Below are positions 28,877-38,729 of a stretch of 64,000 nt of DNA, piece after piece. Each line of letters opens with the position of its first letter. The first letter of the stretch is position 1. Source of the stretch: an uncultured Methanosarcinales archaeon (GTDB lineage Archaea; Halobacteriota; Methanosarcinia; Methanotrichales; Methanotrichaceae); the NCBI GenBank assembly GCA_903871465.1, contig CAIQHB010000080.1, positions 186,001 to 250,000 on the forward strand, read 5' to 3'. Both the position numbers and the translations under genes were made by a program. Below the pieces are notes generated by a model. That model made no database searches, was not told the origin of the DNA, and worked only from the letters and a program-made list of their open reading frames with translations.

Positions 28877-29581
28877 CTGATATGCGATCTGGAGCCCATG
28901 CGTGCATGGACAGTTATTTCGCGCATGCAGCCCTTAGAGCGGTGTACCTGCCTTCTTATGGCATATTTTTGCAATTCTTCAGGCATGCAACAGCTGGTTG
29001 ACGTGCAGGTGAGCAGACCACTATATTAGTCAAAAGAGTCTGCCTTCTTAAGACCAGAGTTCAGACTTAGAGTTGCACTTGTTGCTGTCTTGCCCGGAAT
29101 CGAAAAGGCCACACACCTCGGTACTTGTAGACATAAACTAAGGTGAAAGTCGATGAGAGTCTTCCCCTCCCACCTCCTTTTCCTTTCTCGGCTTCCCCCA
29201 ATAGGTGAAAAGATTTACAGAAACAAAGCCGGGATGGCGACCGAGGTTTCTGCTGTATAATGGTCTGCACTTTGGGTTAAATAGGATACTTTGGCAATGG
29301 ATTATACTTTGTGTCAGAAGGATATTAAGTAAATTAGTATAACTTGTAGTCCAGATCCGCACTTCCACGAATCTGGTAACACTCATCATCATGAGTAAAG
29401 CTCGAGAGACTATCTTGAGTGCTCAAATTCAGCAATTTGCGTTTCAAAAAATCGGTAACAGGGAATTCGATGAAACGATTCTCTCATCTATCGGCGGGCA
29501 TTTTGATAGTTGCAGTGTCTATAATAATTGAATATTCAAGATATATCTTGTAGTATACAAGGAAACATCCAGAGATCTCGC

Positions 29582-30259
29582 ATGAAATCTATAATTATTC
29601 CGGCGTATAATGAGGAGACAAGGATCAAACGAGCCATTGAGAACCTAATTGAGGGATTTCCTGGACAAGAAATTATAGTAGTCTGCGATGGAGAGGATAA
29701 TTCCGATGATATCATAAAAAGCTTCTCCGTTAGATACCCGAATATCCGGCTTCTTTGTTTTGGTAATCGTCTGGGCAAAGGCGGGGCATTGATTCAGGGT
29801 CTTAAGGTTGCTGAAGGGAAGGAAATATGTTTTGTTGACGCAGACGAATCGGTAAGTATCGATGATCTGAAATGCATGTTTCATGCCTTGCATGATTTTG
29901 ATGGAGTAATCGCCTCACGGAGATTGAAGAGATCGAAAATCCTGATAAAGCAGCCGATCCAGAGAAGGTTGGCAAGCAGAATTTTTAATATTTTTGTAAG
30001 GATGGTCTTTGGTTTGCCCTTCGAAGATACTCAATGTGGTGCGAAGGTCTTTAAGCGGGAGGCAATTCTCGATATTCTAAACGATCTAAAAACTACGGGA
30101 TTTGAGACAGATGTCGAGATTCTTTGGAGACTTAGAAAGATGGGATATAGAATTGGAGAGTACCCGATAAGCTGGAAGCATTCCAAGGGCACGAAATTTA
30201 AATTATCCGATTCCAAGTGCATGCTTATTTCTTTGATAAGAACAAGATTTGGCCGGTGA
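29582..30259 (+). CDS. Family 2 glycosyltransferase (dolichyl-phosphate sugar transferase-like)
   Basis: MKSIIIPAYNEETRIKRAIENLIEGFPGQEIIVVCDGEDNSDDII...GKGGALIQGLKVAEGKEICFVDADES. Confidence 0.9.
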   Translation: MKSIIIPAYNEETRIKRAIENLIEGFPGQEIIVVCDGEDNSDDIIKSFSVRYPNIRLLCFGNRLGKGGALIQGLKVAEGKEICFVDADESVSIDDLKCMFHALHDFDGVIASRRLKRSKILIKQPIQRRLASRIFNIFVRMVFGLPFEDTQCGAKVFKREAILDILNDLKTTGFETDVEILWRLRKMGYRIGEYPISWKHSKGTKFKLSDSKCMLISLIRTRFGR

Positions 30260-30380
30260 TGTCTGGACGGAATTTAACCATTTTGGATCTGGGAAAATTG
30301 TAGATCAGGGAAAACGGATTGCTGTGTCTGCGATCCGATCTTCGGAAGAATATTGCCCCGAATTTGCTGGAGATACTTAA

Positions 30381-31151
30381 ATGGACCCATCCGAATACGA
30401 TAAGATGTATAGTCTGGAAGGGGCAAATTGGTGGTATGCAGGACGCAGGGACATGGTAATGAAATTGGCAGCTCGATCTCATAATGGCCTTTCCGAGAAA
30501 CCTTTGAGGATTTTGGATGCAGGTTGTGGTACCGGGATCAATCTCAAATACCTTCAAATTCTCGGAGATGTTTACGGTCTGGACATCTCCAAGAATGCCT
30601 TGATATTCAGCCGAACCAGAGGATCGCATTCTTTGATCTGCGGCTCGGTGGATAAGCTGCCCTTTAAGAATGAACTCTTCGACCTTGTCCTGGCTCTGGA
30701 CGTCATAGAGCACATGGACGATGAGATCTCCGCCGTCAGGGAGATCAATCGCGTTTTGAAGCCCGGCGGACGCCTGATAATAACAGTTCCCGCCTTCCAG
30801 TTCCTTTGGACCCGACACGATCTTGCCGTTCATCATAAGAGAAGGTATACAAGGTCCGGGCTTCTTAATATTCTACGGTTGAATGGGTTTGAGAATGAAA
30901 AAGCTACCTACTGGAACTTTTTCCTGTTCTTGCCAGTGGCGATGGTACGGTTGTCAAAAAGGATTCATCGATCTGGAGATGCTGCGAGGACAGATTTAGC
31001 GGAACTGCCCACTCTTTTGAATGGACTCTTGCAGGTAATAATTAGAATTGAGAATGTGATTTTGATGCGATTTGATCTGCCGGTTGGCACTAGCATGATG
31101 TGCATGTGCAGGAAAGTCAGCGAGAGTCAAGATAAAACGAAATGGGCCTGA
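30381..31151 (+). CDS. Class I SAM-dependent methyltransferase
   Basis: RILDAGCGTGINLKYLQILGDVYGLDISKNAL...DLVLALDVIEHMDDEISAVREINRVLKPGGRLIITVPA. Confidence 0.92.
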   Translation: MDPSEYDKMYSLEGANWWYAGRRDMVMKLAARSHNGLSEKPLRILDAGCGTGINLKYLQILGDVYGLDISKNALIFSRTRGSHSLICGSVDKLPFKNELFDLVLALDVIEHMDDEISAVREINRVLKPGGRLIITVPAFQFLWTRHDLAVHHKRRYTRSGLLNILRLNGFENEKATYWNFFLFLPVAMVRLSKRIHRSGDAARTDLAELPTLLNGLLQVIIRIENVILMRFDLPVGTSMMCMCRKVSESQDKTKWA

Positions 31152-32965
31152 TTGGTGATTGGATGCGTTTTAATTGTGATAAGCTAAAGGTACTTAACTT
31201 GTCGAGAGTCGACTATTCGATATTGGCCCTTTATTCGATATTATCTATTTTATTTACGTATCCAGTAGCGTTCTCAATAAATAAAATTCCCGGCAAGGGA
31301 GACGTTTTTTGGTTCTTGTGGGATTTCTGGTCGTTTAAAAGAGCAGCATTAAATTTATCAAATCCGTATTATACAATGGATATATTTTACCCTACGGGTG
31401 TTAGTCTGGCATTTTCAGATGTCTCGCCATTTGATGCAATAATATCCATTCCCTTACAACAGCTATTCGGCCTTATTGCTGCATATAATATGGTTTGGAT
31501 TTTAACATTTATACTTTCGGGTTTTGGCATCTATTTATTGGCAAAATATTTGATTAATGATACAAAAGCAGCGATCTTATCCGGGCTAATTTTCATGTTT
31601 AGCCCGTATCATTTTGCCCATGCTCTCGGTCATATGAATTTGATAACTACCGAATGGATACCTTTATATATATTATTTTTGATTAAAATGACTCGCGAAG
31701 GTACGAAGACCAATGCCATTTATGCCGCAATTTTTTTAGTCCTCACCGCCATGAGTAGCAATTATTATTTACTCTATATGTTTAGTTTTACATCAATGTA
31801 TCTCATATATTATTTGTTAGTTGATAGAAGTCTGATGAGCAAGGATTTTATGAAGAGATTTTCGATAATGACTGCAAGCTTTTTGGTTTGTTTTTCTCCT
31901 TTTCTATATATTATGTTAAAAGAGATGCTTCTCTCAAAATCTAGCTATATGTATCAAGGAGGATTTGAGGAATTTTCCGCAGACTTGATGGCGTTCTTCA
32001 CTCCCACAATATTCCATCCTGTCTTCAAAGATCTCGTTTCTCCCATCAATTCGCAATTTACTGGCGGAGGAGCAGAGTTTACAGTATTTGCCGGATATAC
32101 TGTATTGCTCTTGTCCGTCATAGCAATCTGGAAGATAAAGACTAAAGAAATTAAGTTCTGGGCAATTTCTACGATAGTCTTTTTCATTCTATGTTTAGGT
32201 CCGTATTTGACCGTAAATGGTGCTGCTGATTTCTCGTTTAGCGGATACAACTTCAAGATACCTTTGCCTTACGTAATTTTGATGCATATACCGGTCTTTT
32301 CCATGGCCAGGGCCCCAAGCAGATGGGATGTATTGGTGATGCTATCTCTCGCTATATTGGCAGGATATGGACTAAATTATATATCTTGTAAAGCTAGAAA
32401 TAGGTCTCTATTTAAGAGCAACAAAGAGAATATCATATTTATTGTCGTCTCTTGCTTAATCTTGTTCGAATTCTTAGCAGTGCCTTTCCCGATGTCCAGT
32501 GCCGATGTTCCGGCTTTTTATAAGCAAATGGCGCTTGAGACCGACGATTATGCTATCCTCGAAGTTCCAGGATTTGCTGCGGCCAATTATATGTACTTCC
32601 AAACCATTCACGGTAAGAAGCTGATTAATGGTTATGTATCACGCACACCGGATTATGCGCTTGAGTTTGCGAGTCTGACGCCACTAATTAGTAATATAAT
32701 ATCTCGATCTGATACACCCATAATGGAAGATATTGCAAAAAAAGATATAATAAAACAAAACCGGACAGAACTGATATCTATGCTCACTAGTTATAATATT
32801 AGATACATAATTATTCATAAGACATACCTATCCGATAATGAATTATCATTTGCATCGAATCTCGTCCATGATTCTCTCGGAATCGAACCTGTCGCATATG
32901 ACAGCGATGGCCTATTAGTTTACCATATTCCGGCTCCTCTGAATTCTTCGCCATTACGTCTTTAG
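31142..32965 (+). CDS. Multi-pass membrane protein, GT-C-like glycosyltransferase
   Basis: 607 aa, many TM segments, YPVAFSINKIPGKGDVFWFLWDFWSFKRA and soluble C-terminus; clustered with GT2 and methyltransferase. Confidence 0.65.
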   Translation: MGLIGDWMRFNCDKLKVLNLSRVDYSILALYSILSILFTYPVAFSINKIPGKGDVFWFLWDFWSFKRAALNLSNPYYTMDIFYPTGVSLAFSDVSPFDAIISIPLQQLFGLIAAYNMVWILTFILSGFGIYLLAKYLINDTKAAILSGLIFMFSPYHFAHALGHMNLITTEWIPLYILFLIKMTREGTKTNAIYAAIFLVLTAMSSNYYLLYMFSFTSMYLIYYLLVDRSLMSKDFMKRFSIMTASFLVCFSPFLYIMLKEMLLSKSSYMYQGGFEEFSADLMAFFTPTIFHPVFKDLVSPINSQFTGGGAEFTVFAGYTVLLLSVIAIWKIKTKEIKFWAISTIVFFILCLGPYLTVNGAADFSFSGYNFKIPLPYVILMHIPVFSMARAPSRWDVLVMLSLAILAGYGLNYISCKARNRSLFKSNKENIIFIVVSCLILFEFLAVPFPMSSADVPAFYKQMALETDDYAILEVPGFAAANYMYFQTIHGKKLINGYVSRTPDYALEFASLTPLISNIISRSDTPIMEDIAKKDIIKQNRTELISMLTSYNIRYIIIHKTYLSDNELSFASNLVHDSLGIEPVAYDSDGLLVYHIPAPLNSSPLRL

Positions 32966-33038
32966 CCTGGGCTTGCCCCCCATCTTATTTTTCCAAAGAA
33001 TAAAAAATGTGGTTAAAGGCATTTTTATTTTTTAAATC

Positions 33039-33578
33039 TCATGCATCTCCTGGCTTATCGGACATTTCTTTCGATTCTTCTGAGGTGCCAACTACTATCC
33101 CCTTCGCATCCAGCAAAGAGACTTCATCATCCGCTTTGGTTAGCAGGGAATTTGTAGCATAGATATCTGTCTTGCTATCTTTTCCTGTTCCTGCGTGTAC
33201 CTTGACTCGAGCATTTGCATCCAGCATGAACTTAGGGAGGGTAAATACTGTCTTGTTCTGTACATCGAGTCTCCAGCCCGTTAGGTCTTGTCCTGAAGTT
33301 TCATTATTCTTGAGCTCAATGTACTGGGTTTTCGAGCTGAAAGTTATGCTGTCAATGATGACGTTGTCTTCACCGGTTTCATTCGTATTAACAGCTTCCT
33401 TCTCATTAGCATCAGCTGCATCTGTAACATTTGAATTTGATCCAGCAATAGCTACATTCGTTATATTCGATGACGTAGTCTTATTAGCCGTCGTGACATT
33501 TTCCCCCAAGGCCACTCCAATTGAGAGCGCCATAAGCATGGTGAAAAGCACCAATCCGCATTTCATAGATCTCTTCAT
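33039..33578 (-). CDS. Secreted lamin-tail-domain (LTD)-like protein
   Basis: MKRSMKCGLVLFTMLMALSIGVALG signal; IIDSITFSSKTQYIELKNNETSGQDLTGWRLDVQNKTVFTLPKFMLDANARVKVHAGTG. Confidence 0.75.
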   Translation of the reverse strand: MKRSMKCGLVLFTMLMALSIGVALGENVTTANKTTSSNITNVAIAGSNSNVTDAADANEKEAVNTNETGEDNVIIDSITFSSKTQYIELKNNETSGQDLTGWRLDVQNKTVFTLPKFMLDANARVKVHAGTGKDSKTDIYATNSLLTKADDEVSLLDAKGIVVGTSEESKEMSDKPGDA

Positions 33579-33705
33579 ATCGATATCTTCCGTGTGTTTC
33601 ATACAATTTAGAAGTACTAATCCGCATACTCGTACAGAGGGAAGGCAATATTGGAGCACACGGATTAGCATATTTATGACTTGTATTGCAGAATATAAGG
33701 TCTTT

Positions 33706-33738
33706 TTGACTCAAAGTGTCAATTGTAGTACAAAGTGT
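33706..33738. promoter_or_regulatory. Operator-like repeat, copy 1
   Basis: TTGACTCAAAGTGTCAATTGTAGTACAAAGTGT upstream of the LTD gene; near-identical copy at 35466-35501. Confidence 0.6.
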
Positions 33739-33746
33739 ATATTATC

Positions 33747-34113
33747 ATATTTCGAGATAAAGTTCTAAATTCCCAGCTAACCATATTTGGGTTATGCGTC
33801 GAGATAAGTAACAGGGCATTTTGCCCTGTCAGCTTATACATTACACCGATGTTCTCCGTTTCATGCTGTGATTCTTGGTGTTTTTTTCTCCATTTAATGC
33901 CATCATCCTAAGAATTCGAAGATGCCATTTTATTGGCCATCATATCCATCTCTGCAAAGGCCACTCCAATTTAGAGTGACATAAGCATTGTGAGAAGCAC
34001 CAATCCGCAATTCATAGATCTCTTCATATTGACACCTTCTGTGTCTCTCGGCCGATCTTTTTGTGATATACTATTTCTCGTTCCTCCAAAATACTGATGT
34101 ATTTCGATGTAGG
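33747..34113 (-). pseudogene. Decayed remnants of the HTH-regulator and LTD genes
   Basis: 33747-33769 matches the 3' end of the HTH gene; 33957-34027 matches 33508-33578 (LTD 5' end); 34049-34112 matches HTH gene at ~35648-35714. Confidence 0.7.
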
Positions 34114-34141
34114 GGGGCGTTTAATGGGCCTGGATATGTGA

Positions 34142-35395
34142 TTATTTCAGCTTAGCCAATAATGCCTCAAGCGAAGACTTGCAGGTGGCGGCATTTGGAT
34201 TTACGGCGCGGACTTGCCGCAATACCTGATCGATGGCGGTATCGATTTCCGTCCATTTGGTCGGATTCATCGGTTTCAAGCGAGCTTCGGAATTGTCCCA
34301 TTCATATTCCAGATCATTGACCTGGGTTTTTGCGCCCGACAAATTGTTGGCGTTCACAAAATCAAGCGTATCTTGGGTTATCGTCTTGAAAACCGTCAAA
34401 TCACCCAACGGCGGTGCCTTGGTGGCTTGCCCGGATGAATTATCTGCTTGCGATAAAATATTTGCCTTGGCCTGGAGCGCTGAATGGCACCAATAGTAGC
34501 CGGATCCTGAAACAACCAACAGCAAACAAATAACGGTTGCAGTTTGCCAAATCGCAGGAATGCGTTGTGGTTTACGTTGTGGTTTAATTTCCACCTCGCC
34601 AACTGATGGTTTGGCAATTAAATCCTTTTTGGTGATCGAAAGGAAAAGGACTGTTGTCAGGATTGCTCCAGTAAATATGAAAGTAGTAACCGTCGCTCCA
34701 AGATCCAATCCTCCGTATTTTTGGGGTTGTGACAGAAAATCTCCCATGGAAGCACCCAGCGGCCGTGTCATAATGTAAATAATCCAAAATGCCAGAACGG
34801 AATCCAAACCCATTTTCCAAGCGAGGGCAAAGAATGCAACCGTTGCGAAGACAATCACGCCGGTAGTTAAATAACCAAGACCAAGACCTTCAGCCATCAA
34901 ATCGCCCGACGCTGTTCCTAGGGCAAATGTAAAAAGAATTGCCAGCCAATAAAATGCTTCTCTTTGCCTTGTAAAAATTGAATGGATGGAAAGCGTTTTT
35001 TCTTTGCCATACCAAATGGCAAAAGTTATTGCCAACAAAATGCTGAAAGCTATCGTGCTCAACTCAAGAGGTACATGCATGGCATCGCTTAAATTATCCG
35101 TTACCAAAGTGCCAAAGATGCTAATCAAGACCACTGTTATCCAATAGATTCCGGGAATGTATCTCTTTGCCCTAAATTGGAAAAATAGCGCAATCAACAA
35201 TAAAATCCCCATTACAATGGAGGTGCCAGTCAAGCCAAAATTCAAATTAACGTTCAAGAAATCCGATGCGGTTTCGCCAACCGTGGTACAAAGGACTTTG
35301 ATGGTCCAGAAATAAAGGGTGATTTCCGGAACTTTGCTTAACAACTGCTCTCCCGCCTTGAAGGAAATCCTTGATTGATTATCTATTGTGTCCAT
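34142..35395 (-). CDS. COG4705-type multi-pass membrane protein
   Basis: SKVPEITLYFWTIKVLCTTVGETASDFL ... repeated YWLAILFTFALGTASGDLMAEGLGLGY and IYIMTRPLGASMGDFLSQP. Confidence 0.85.
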   Translation of the reverse strand: MDTIDNQSRISFKAGEQLLSKVPEITLYFWTIKVLCTTVGETASDFLNVNLNFGLTGTSIVMGILLLIALFFQFRAKRYIPGIYWITVVLISIFGTLVTDNLSDAMHVPLELSTIAFSILLAITFAIWYGKEKTLSIHSIFTRQREAFYWLAILFTFALGTASGDLMAEGLGLGYLTTGVIVFATVAFFALAWKMGLDSVLAFWIIYIMTRPLGASMGDFLSQPQKYGGLDLGATVTTFIFTGAILTTVLFLSITKKDLIAKPSVGEVEIKPQRKPQRIPAIWQTATVICLLLVVSGSGYYWCHSALQAKANILSQADNSSGQATKAPPLGDLTVFKTITQDTLDFVNANNLSGAKTQVNDLEYEWDNSEARLKPMNPTKWTEIDTAIDQVLRQVRAVNPNAATCKSSLEALLAKLK

Positions 35396-35465
35396 TTTCG
35401 TATCTACCTTTGAATTCCAAGCCGATTCTTATGTTTTGTACGAAAGTATCGCGATATATATGGCC

Positions 35466-35501
35466 TTTGTGACACAAAGTGTCAATCATAGTACAAAGTG
35501 T
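35466..35501. promoter_or_regulatory. Operator-like repeat, copy 2
   Basis: TTTGTGACACAAAGTGTCAATCATAGTACAAAGTGT between COG4705 gene and HTH gene; contains TTTGTG-A-CACAAA palindrome and two ACAAAGTGT 19 nt apart. Confidence 0.65.
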
Positions 35502-35531
35502 CCATTATAAAACAAAGGAATAGTATTAACA

Positions 35532-36050
35532 TTATCTTTCGAGATAAAGTTCCAAAACATTGTCCACAAAGGAATCCCAAAAGGATTTTTTATAAGTCAG
35601 CAAGAGCTTAATAACGCTTTCTTCATTTTTTATATGGTATCTCTTCTCACGGCCGATCTTTTTGTGAGATATTACTTCTCGTTCCTCTAAAATCTTGATG
35701 TATTTCGAGGTGGTTGATGGATTCATCGATAATTTTTCCGCTATTTCTGATGATGTAGGCTCATCAGATCCTATTATGGCAAGGATTATGTCTCTAAATC
35801 GCTTCTGCTGGAGCAATGGAGTTAGCTTTTTTTCCTGAGGATTAAGCTTACCCGAAGCGAAATAGATCTTTAGATTATCTTCTTTTTGGCTTGCTATTAA
35901 TCCCTTCGTTTCAAGATAATCGAGGTGATATCTTAACGTACTCAGATGAATATTAATATCTCTTGAGATTTTTCTTAGATGGACACCCGGATTATCCGAG
36001 ATATAGTCGAAGATTAGCCTTCGATTTTCAAGGGTGACTTCATCTTGCAT
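35532..36050 (-). CDS. Winged helix-turn-helix transcriptional regulator (two HTH segments)
   Basis: NPGVHLRKISRDINIHLSTLRYHLDYLETKGLI and PTSSEIAEKLSMNPSTTSKYIKILEEREVISHKKIGREKRYHI. Confidence 0.9.
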   Translation of the reverse strand: MQDEVTLENRRLIFDYISDNPGVHLRKISRDINIHLSTLRYHLDYLETKGLIASQKEDNLKIYFASGKLNPQEKKLTPLLQQKRFRDIILAIIGSDEPTSSEIAEKLSMNPSTTSKYIKILEEREVISHKKIGREKRYHIKNEESVIKLLLTYKKSFWDSFVDNVLELYLER

Positions 36051-36056
36051 ATGATT

Positions 36057-36395
36057 TTATGACTTCCTGCTTAAGGAATAGGCGATTAGACTGATTATCA
36101 TTATATCCAATACAGCAGCAACTGACCACCAGATCTCATCTACGTAATTGGGCATGAAGAGTTTCATTGCCAAAATTAGTGCTTTGACAAAGAAAAGGAA
36201 GAATGCCAGGGTCGTTATTAGCAGTTTCTGGCTTCTTACTCTTCTATAGCTTATGGAAAATATCACAAGTGGAATTAAAGATACTGCAGCCACAATGAGC
36301 CATAGGATCAGCTCGGTTTGCTCATGCGGTTCAAGCCCGACGTCTATGTCACTTGGAACCAACGATACTGATGCAGCCAGAATCCAAGGTATCAT
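36057..36395 (-). CDS. Small membrane protein (112 aa)
   Basis: Three TM segments; adjacent to the HTH gene; promoter and 5' end duplicated at 38532-38729. Confidence 0.75.
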   Translation of the reverse strand: MIPWILAASVSLVPSDIDVGLEPHEQTELILWLIVAAVSLIPLVIFSISYRRVRSQKLLITTLAFFLFFVKALILAMKLFMPNYVDEIWWSVAAVLDIMIISLIAYSLSRKS

Positions 36396-36479
36396 GTAAT
36401 TTACATCCCGCTTTAGCCATAATTAATTATTTGGACACGATTTTTCATCTTTAAAGCCGTTTTGACACAAACTATAAAC
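36281..36479. repeat. ~199-bp direct repeat, copy A
   Basis: ATACTGCAGCCACAATGAGCC...TTTTGACACAAACTATAAA aligns with 38532-38729 throughout. Confidence 0.85.
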
Positions 36480-36565
36480 TCCAAGTCTCGTTCATCTCTT
36501 ATACTATCTGAGCTCCTTGAGCCACGACTTGTTGTGCCTGGCTGTGTGGCAACTTAATGAAATCC

Positions 36566-38533
36566 TCATTGGTATATTGGCTGGCTGAAATTTCCGCCCT
36601 TGAAAATTATAACGTATTCGTGGCATCCATTAGAGATGTTTATGCTAGTATCGTGCCATTCGGTATATATCCGTCCATCCTCTCTAACTTCGGCGATACG
36701 CTGACTACAATTGACCTTTCCCTTTCCAATGCTTCGTATATTTTTAAAAGCTATCTCCTTATTAGAATAATCCATAAATACCCCTCTCATGAATCCAATA
36801 TCGTCTGAGGAATATGCTTCAGGAAAAGGTTCCAGAACATAATCTCCATCAGGGAAGGATTCCCAAACCATCTTTACATTAGGTGTGGTACTGAACATCA
36901 GAGTGACAAGCGTTGCAAATTCACCACACGCAGGCATTATTGAAAGTCCATAATATTTTGGATCGGGCTTAAGGGTCTCAACACTCACATCACTATGATA
37001 GCCGTACTCATTATAATGATAAAACTGGGTAGAATTTATATGGTTCCATATTTTATCATTCCAGGTGAAATTAGAGGGATTAAAGGCTCCCGTGTTGAGC
37101 ATTCTAAGCATCATGTAGTTCGCGGTGCGCAGGCTGGCATATATCAGCGATTGCCTGTTATGTGCAGGAGATCCATCCGGGTTAGTTCCATGTCTAAATA
37201 GGTAATTTTTATAGCTTAACCCTGCGCCCAGCCAGAATGTCTTCATATCTTGATATGCTCTTTCTGTATAGTTCTTCCCTGATATCTCTCCTGCATAAAT
37301 TAGGCTAATATCCAATTTATGCCAATTTGTTTCCAGTACTCGGGACGATTGCTCTCCATTTTGAGCATTAACCCTGTAAACAAAATATCCCTGACCATAG
37401 TTTGTCTTGCTCCAATAGGCACTATAAGCTGCCGCGGAATAGGCTAAAATTATATTTTTTATTATTTGATCATGCGTTAGATAATAATAATAGATATATG
37501 CCCTGAGAAGTTCCCCGGTCGCGTATAACTGTGGATCGTTTTCTTTTACAACCAACGTTTTTGAATCAAATATTCGTGGTATTAGATTACATTTTGTCTT
37601 TTCGTTTCCCCATATTGATAACAAGATGTCACGACTTTTATTCAAATAAGTCTTATCTCCTGTTGCTTCATACGCTCTCAATAAGCCAACAATTGTGATT
37701 GATAAGGTCCCTTCGTTGCCTCCATTGGAAGACAAGCCATTTTCTGTCTCCGCAGCGGTCCCGTTAGGGTAGATCGAGCCATAGGGAATGTTATTCTTGC
37801 TCAAGCCGTGGCCAACTATTCCATCGGCGACTTTTTTAGCTAGATCTTTATAAGATGGATCATAAATTGCGAGCTCTGCAATACTGGTAAGCAAATAATT
37901 ATTTAGATCAGTAGGTCCTATATCGCTTGGACCATTCTTACAGCTAAAAGTTCGAATAATGTTCTTGTCATTTAACATATGCACATTAATGCTATCGGCA
38001 GCACTCCTGGCATAATTTAGATATTTTTGATCGCGCGTGATCTTATAAATTGAAAGGGCCGCAGGTAGCAAGGACGGATACAGATCGTCTGTGGGACCAT
38101 TCTTGATATCGTATGACGGAGTAAGATTATATTTTCCGTATTTCTTGGTAAGATTAAGCGTGCCGTTGAAACCATGCTCCGTGCACTGATACGCATAATC
38201 CCATGTAATTGCTTTTTTTGACTCATTTGAGATACACAGCTTCACCGGTGGATCTTTGTGAAAGTCATAAGAAGGAGTGAGATTGTTCTTTTTATATATA
38301 TATTTAAGTGAATTACTGCCGTTTGAGACGTATTCCATAACTTCAGAAACATAATTTTTAGCTAAAATTTTTTCATCCGATATATTTGAGGGACTGTTAA
38401 TATGTACTGCGTTCTTATTTAGAGGGAATAAGGGGTAAGAGGAAGAATTTGCATTGATTATGCCTAATAGGATCACCAATGATAAAACAGATATGAAAGC
38501 AAATTCTAGTAGGTCCCGAGCGGTTGACTTCAT
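36566..38533 (-). CDS. Large secreted protein, alpha/alpha-toroid glycan-active enzyme-like
   Basis: 655 aa with N-terminal TM; YPSLLPAALSIYKITRDQKYLNYARSAADSI, LLRAYEATGDKTYLNKSRDILLSIW helical-hairpin repeats typical of (alpha/alpha)6 toroids. Confidence 0.6.
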   Translation of the reverse strand: MKSTARDLLEFAFISVLSLVILLGIINANSSSYPLFPLNKNAVHINSPSNISDEKILAKNYVSEVMEYVSNGSNSLKYIYKKNNLTPSYDFHKDPPVKLCISNESKKAITWDYAYQCTEHGFNGTLNLTKKYGKYNLTPSYDIKNGPTDDLYPSLLPAALSIYKITRDQKYLNYARSAADSINVHMLNDKNIIRTFSCKNGPSDIGPTDLNNYLLTSIAELAIYDPSYKDLAKKVADGIVGHGLSKNNIPYGSIYPNGTAAETENGLSSNGGNEGTLSITIVGLLRAYEATGDKTYLNKSRDILLSIWGNEKTKCNLIPRIFDSKTLVVKENDPQLYATGELLRAYIYYYYLTHDQIIKNIILAYSAAAYSAYWSKTNYGQGYFVYRVNAQNGEQSSRVLETNWHKLDISLIYAGEISGKNYTERAYQDMKTFWLGAGLSYKNYLFRHGTNPDGSPAHNRQSLIYASLRTANYMMLRMLNTGAFNPSNFTWNDKIWNHINSTQFYHYNEYGYHSDVSVETLKPDPKYYGLSIMPACGEFATLVTLMFSTTPNVKMVWESFPDGDYVLEPFPEAYSSDDIGFMRGVFMDYSNKEIAFKNIRSIGKGKVNCSQRIAEVREDGRIYTEWHDTSINISNGCHEYVIIFKGGNFSQPIYQ

Positions 38534-38646
38534 ACTGTGGCCACAATGAGCCAGATAATCGGCTCGGTTTGCTCATGCAGTTCAAGCCCGACGTCTATGT
38601 CACTTGAAACCAACGATACTGATGCAGCCAGAAGCCAAGGTATCAT
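38530..38646 (-). pseudogene. Truncated 38-codon 5' copy of the 112-aa membrane protein gene, stop overlapping the next ATG
   Basis: MIPWLLAASVSLVSSDIDVGLELHEQTEPIIWLIVATV*; its TGA overlaps the ATG of the 655-aa gene (ATGA). Confidence 0.75.
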
Positions 38647-38729
38647 GTAATTTACATCCCGCTTTAGCCATAATTTAATTATTTAGATACGATTTTCTGT
38701 CCTTATATCCGTTCTGACACAAACTATAA
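38532..38729. repeat. ~199-bp direct repeat, copy B
   Basis: See copy A at 36281-36479. Confidence 0.85.

Noticed and set aside
29391-29553. Two overlapping mini-ORFs upstream of the GT2 gene (MSKARETILSAQ... and MKRFSHLSAGILIVAVSIIIEYSRYIL)
   Set aside because: The second looks like a TM peptide and could be a leader, but there is no homologous parent in the window and spacing to GT2 is not tight.
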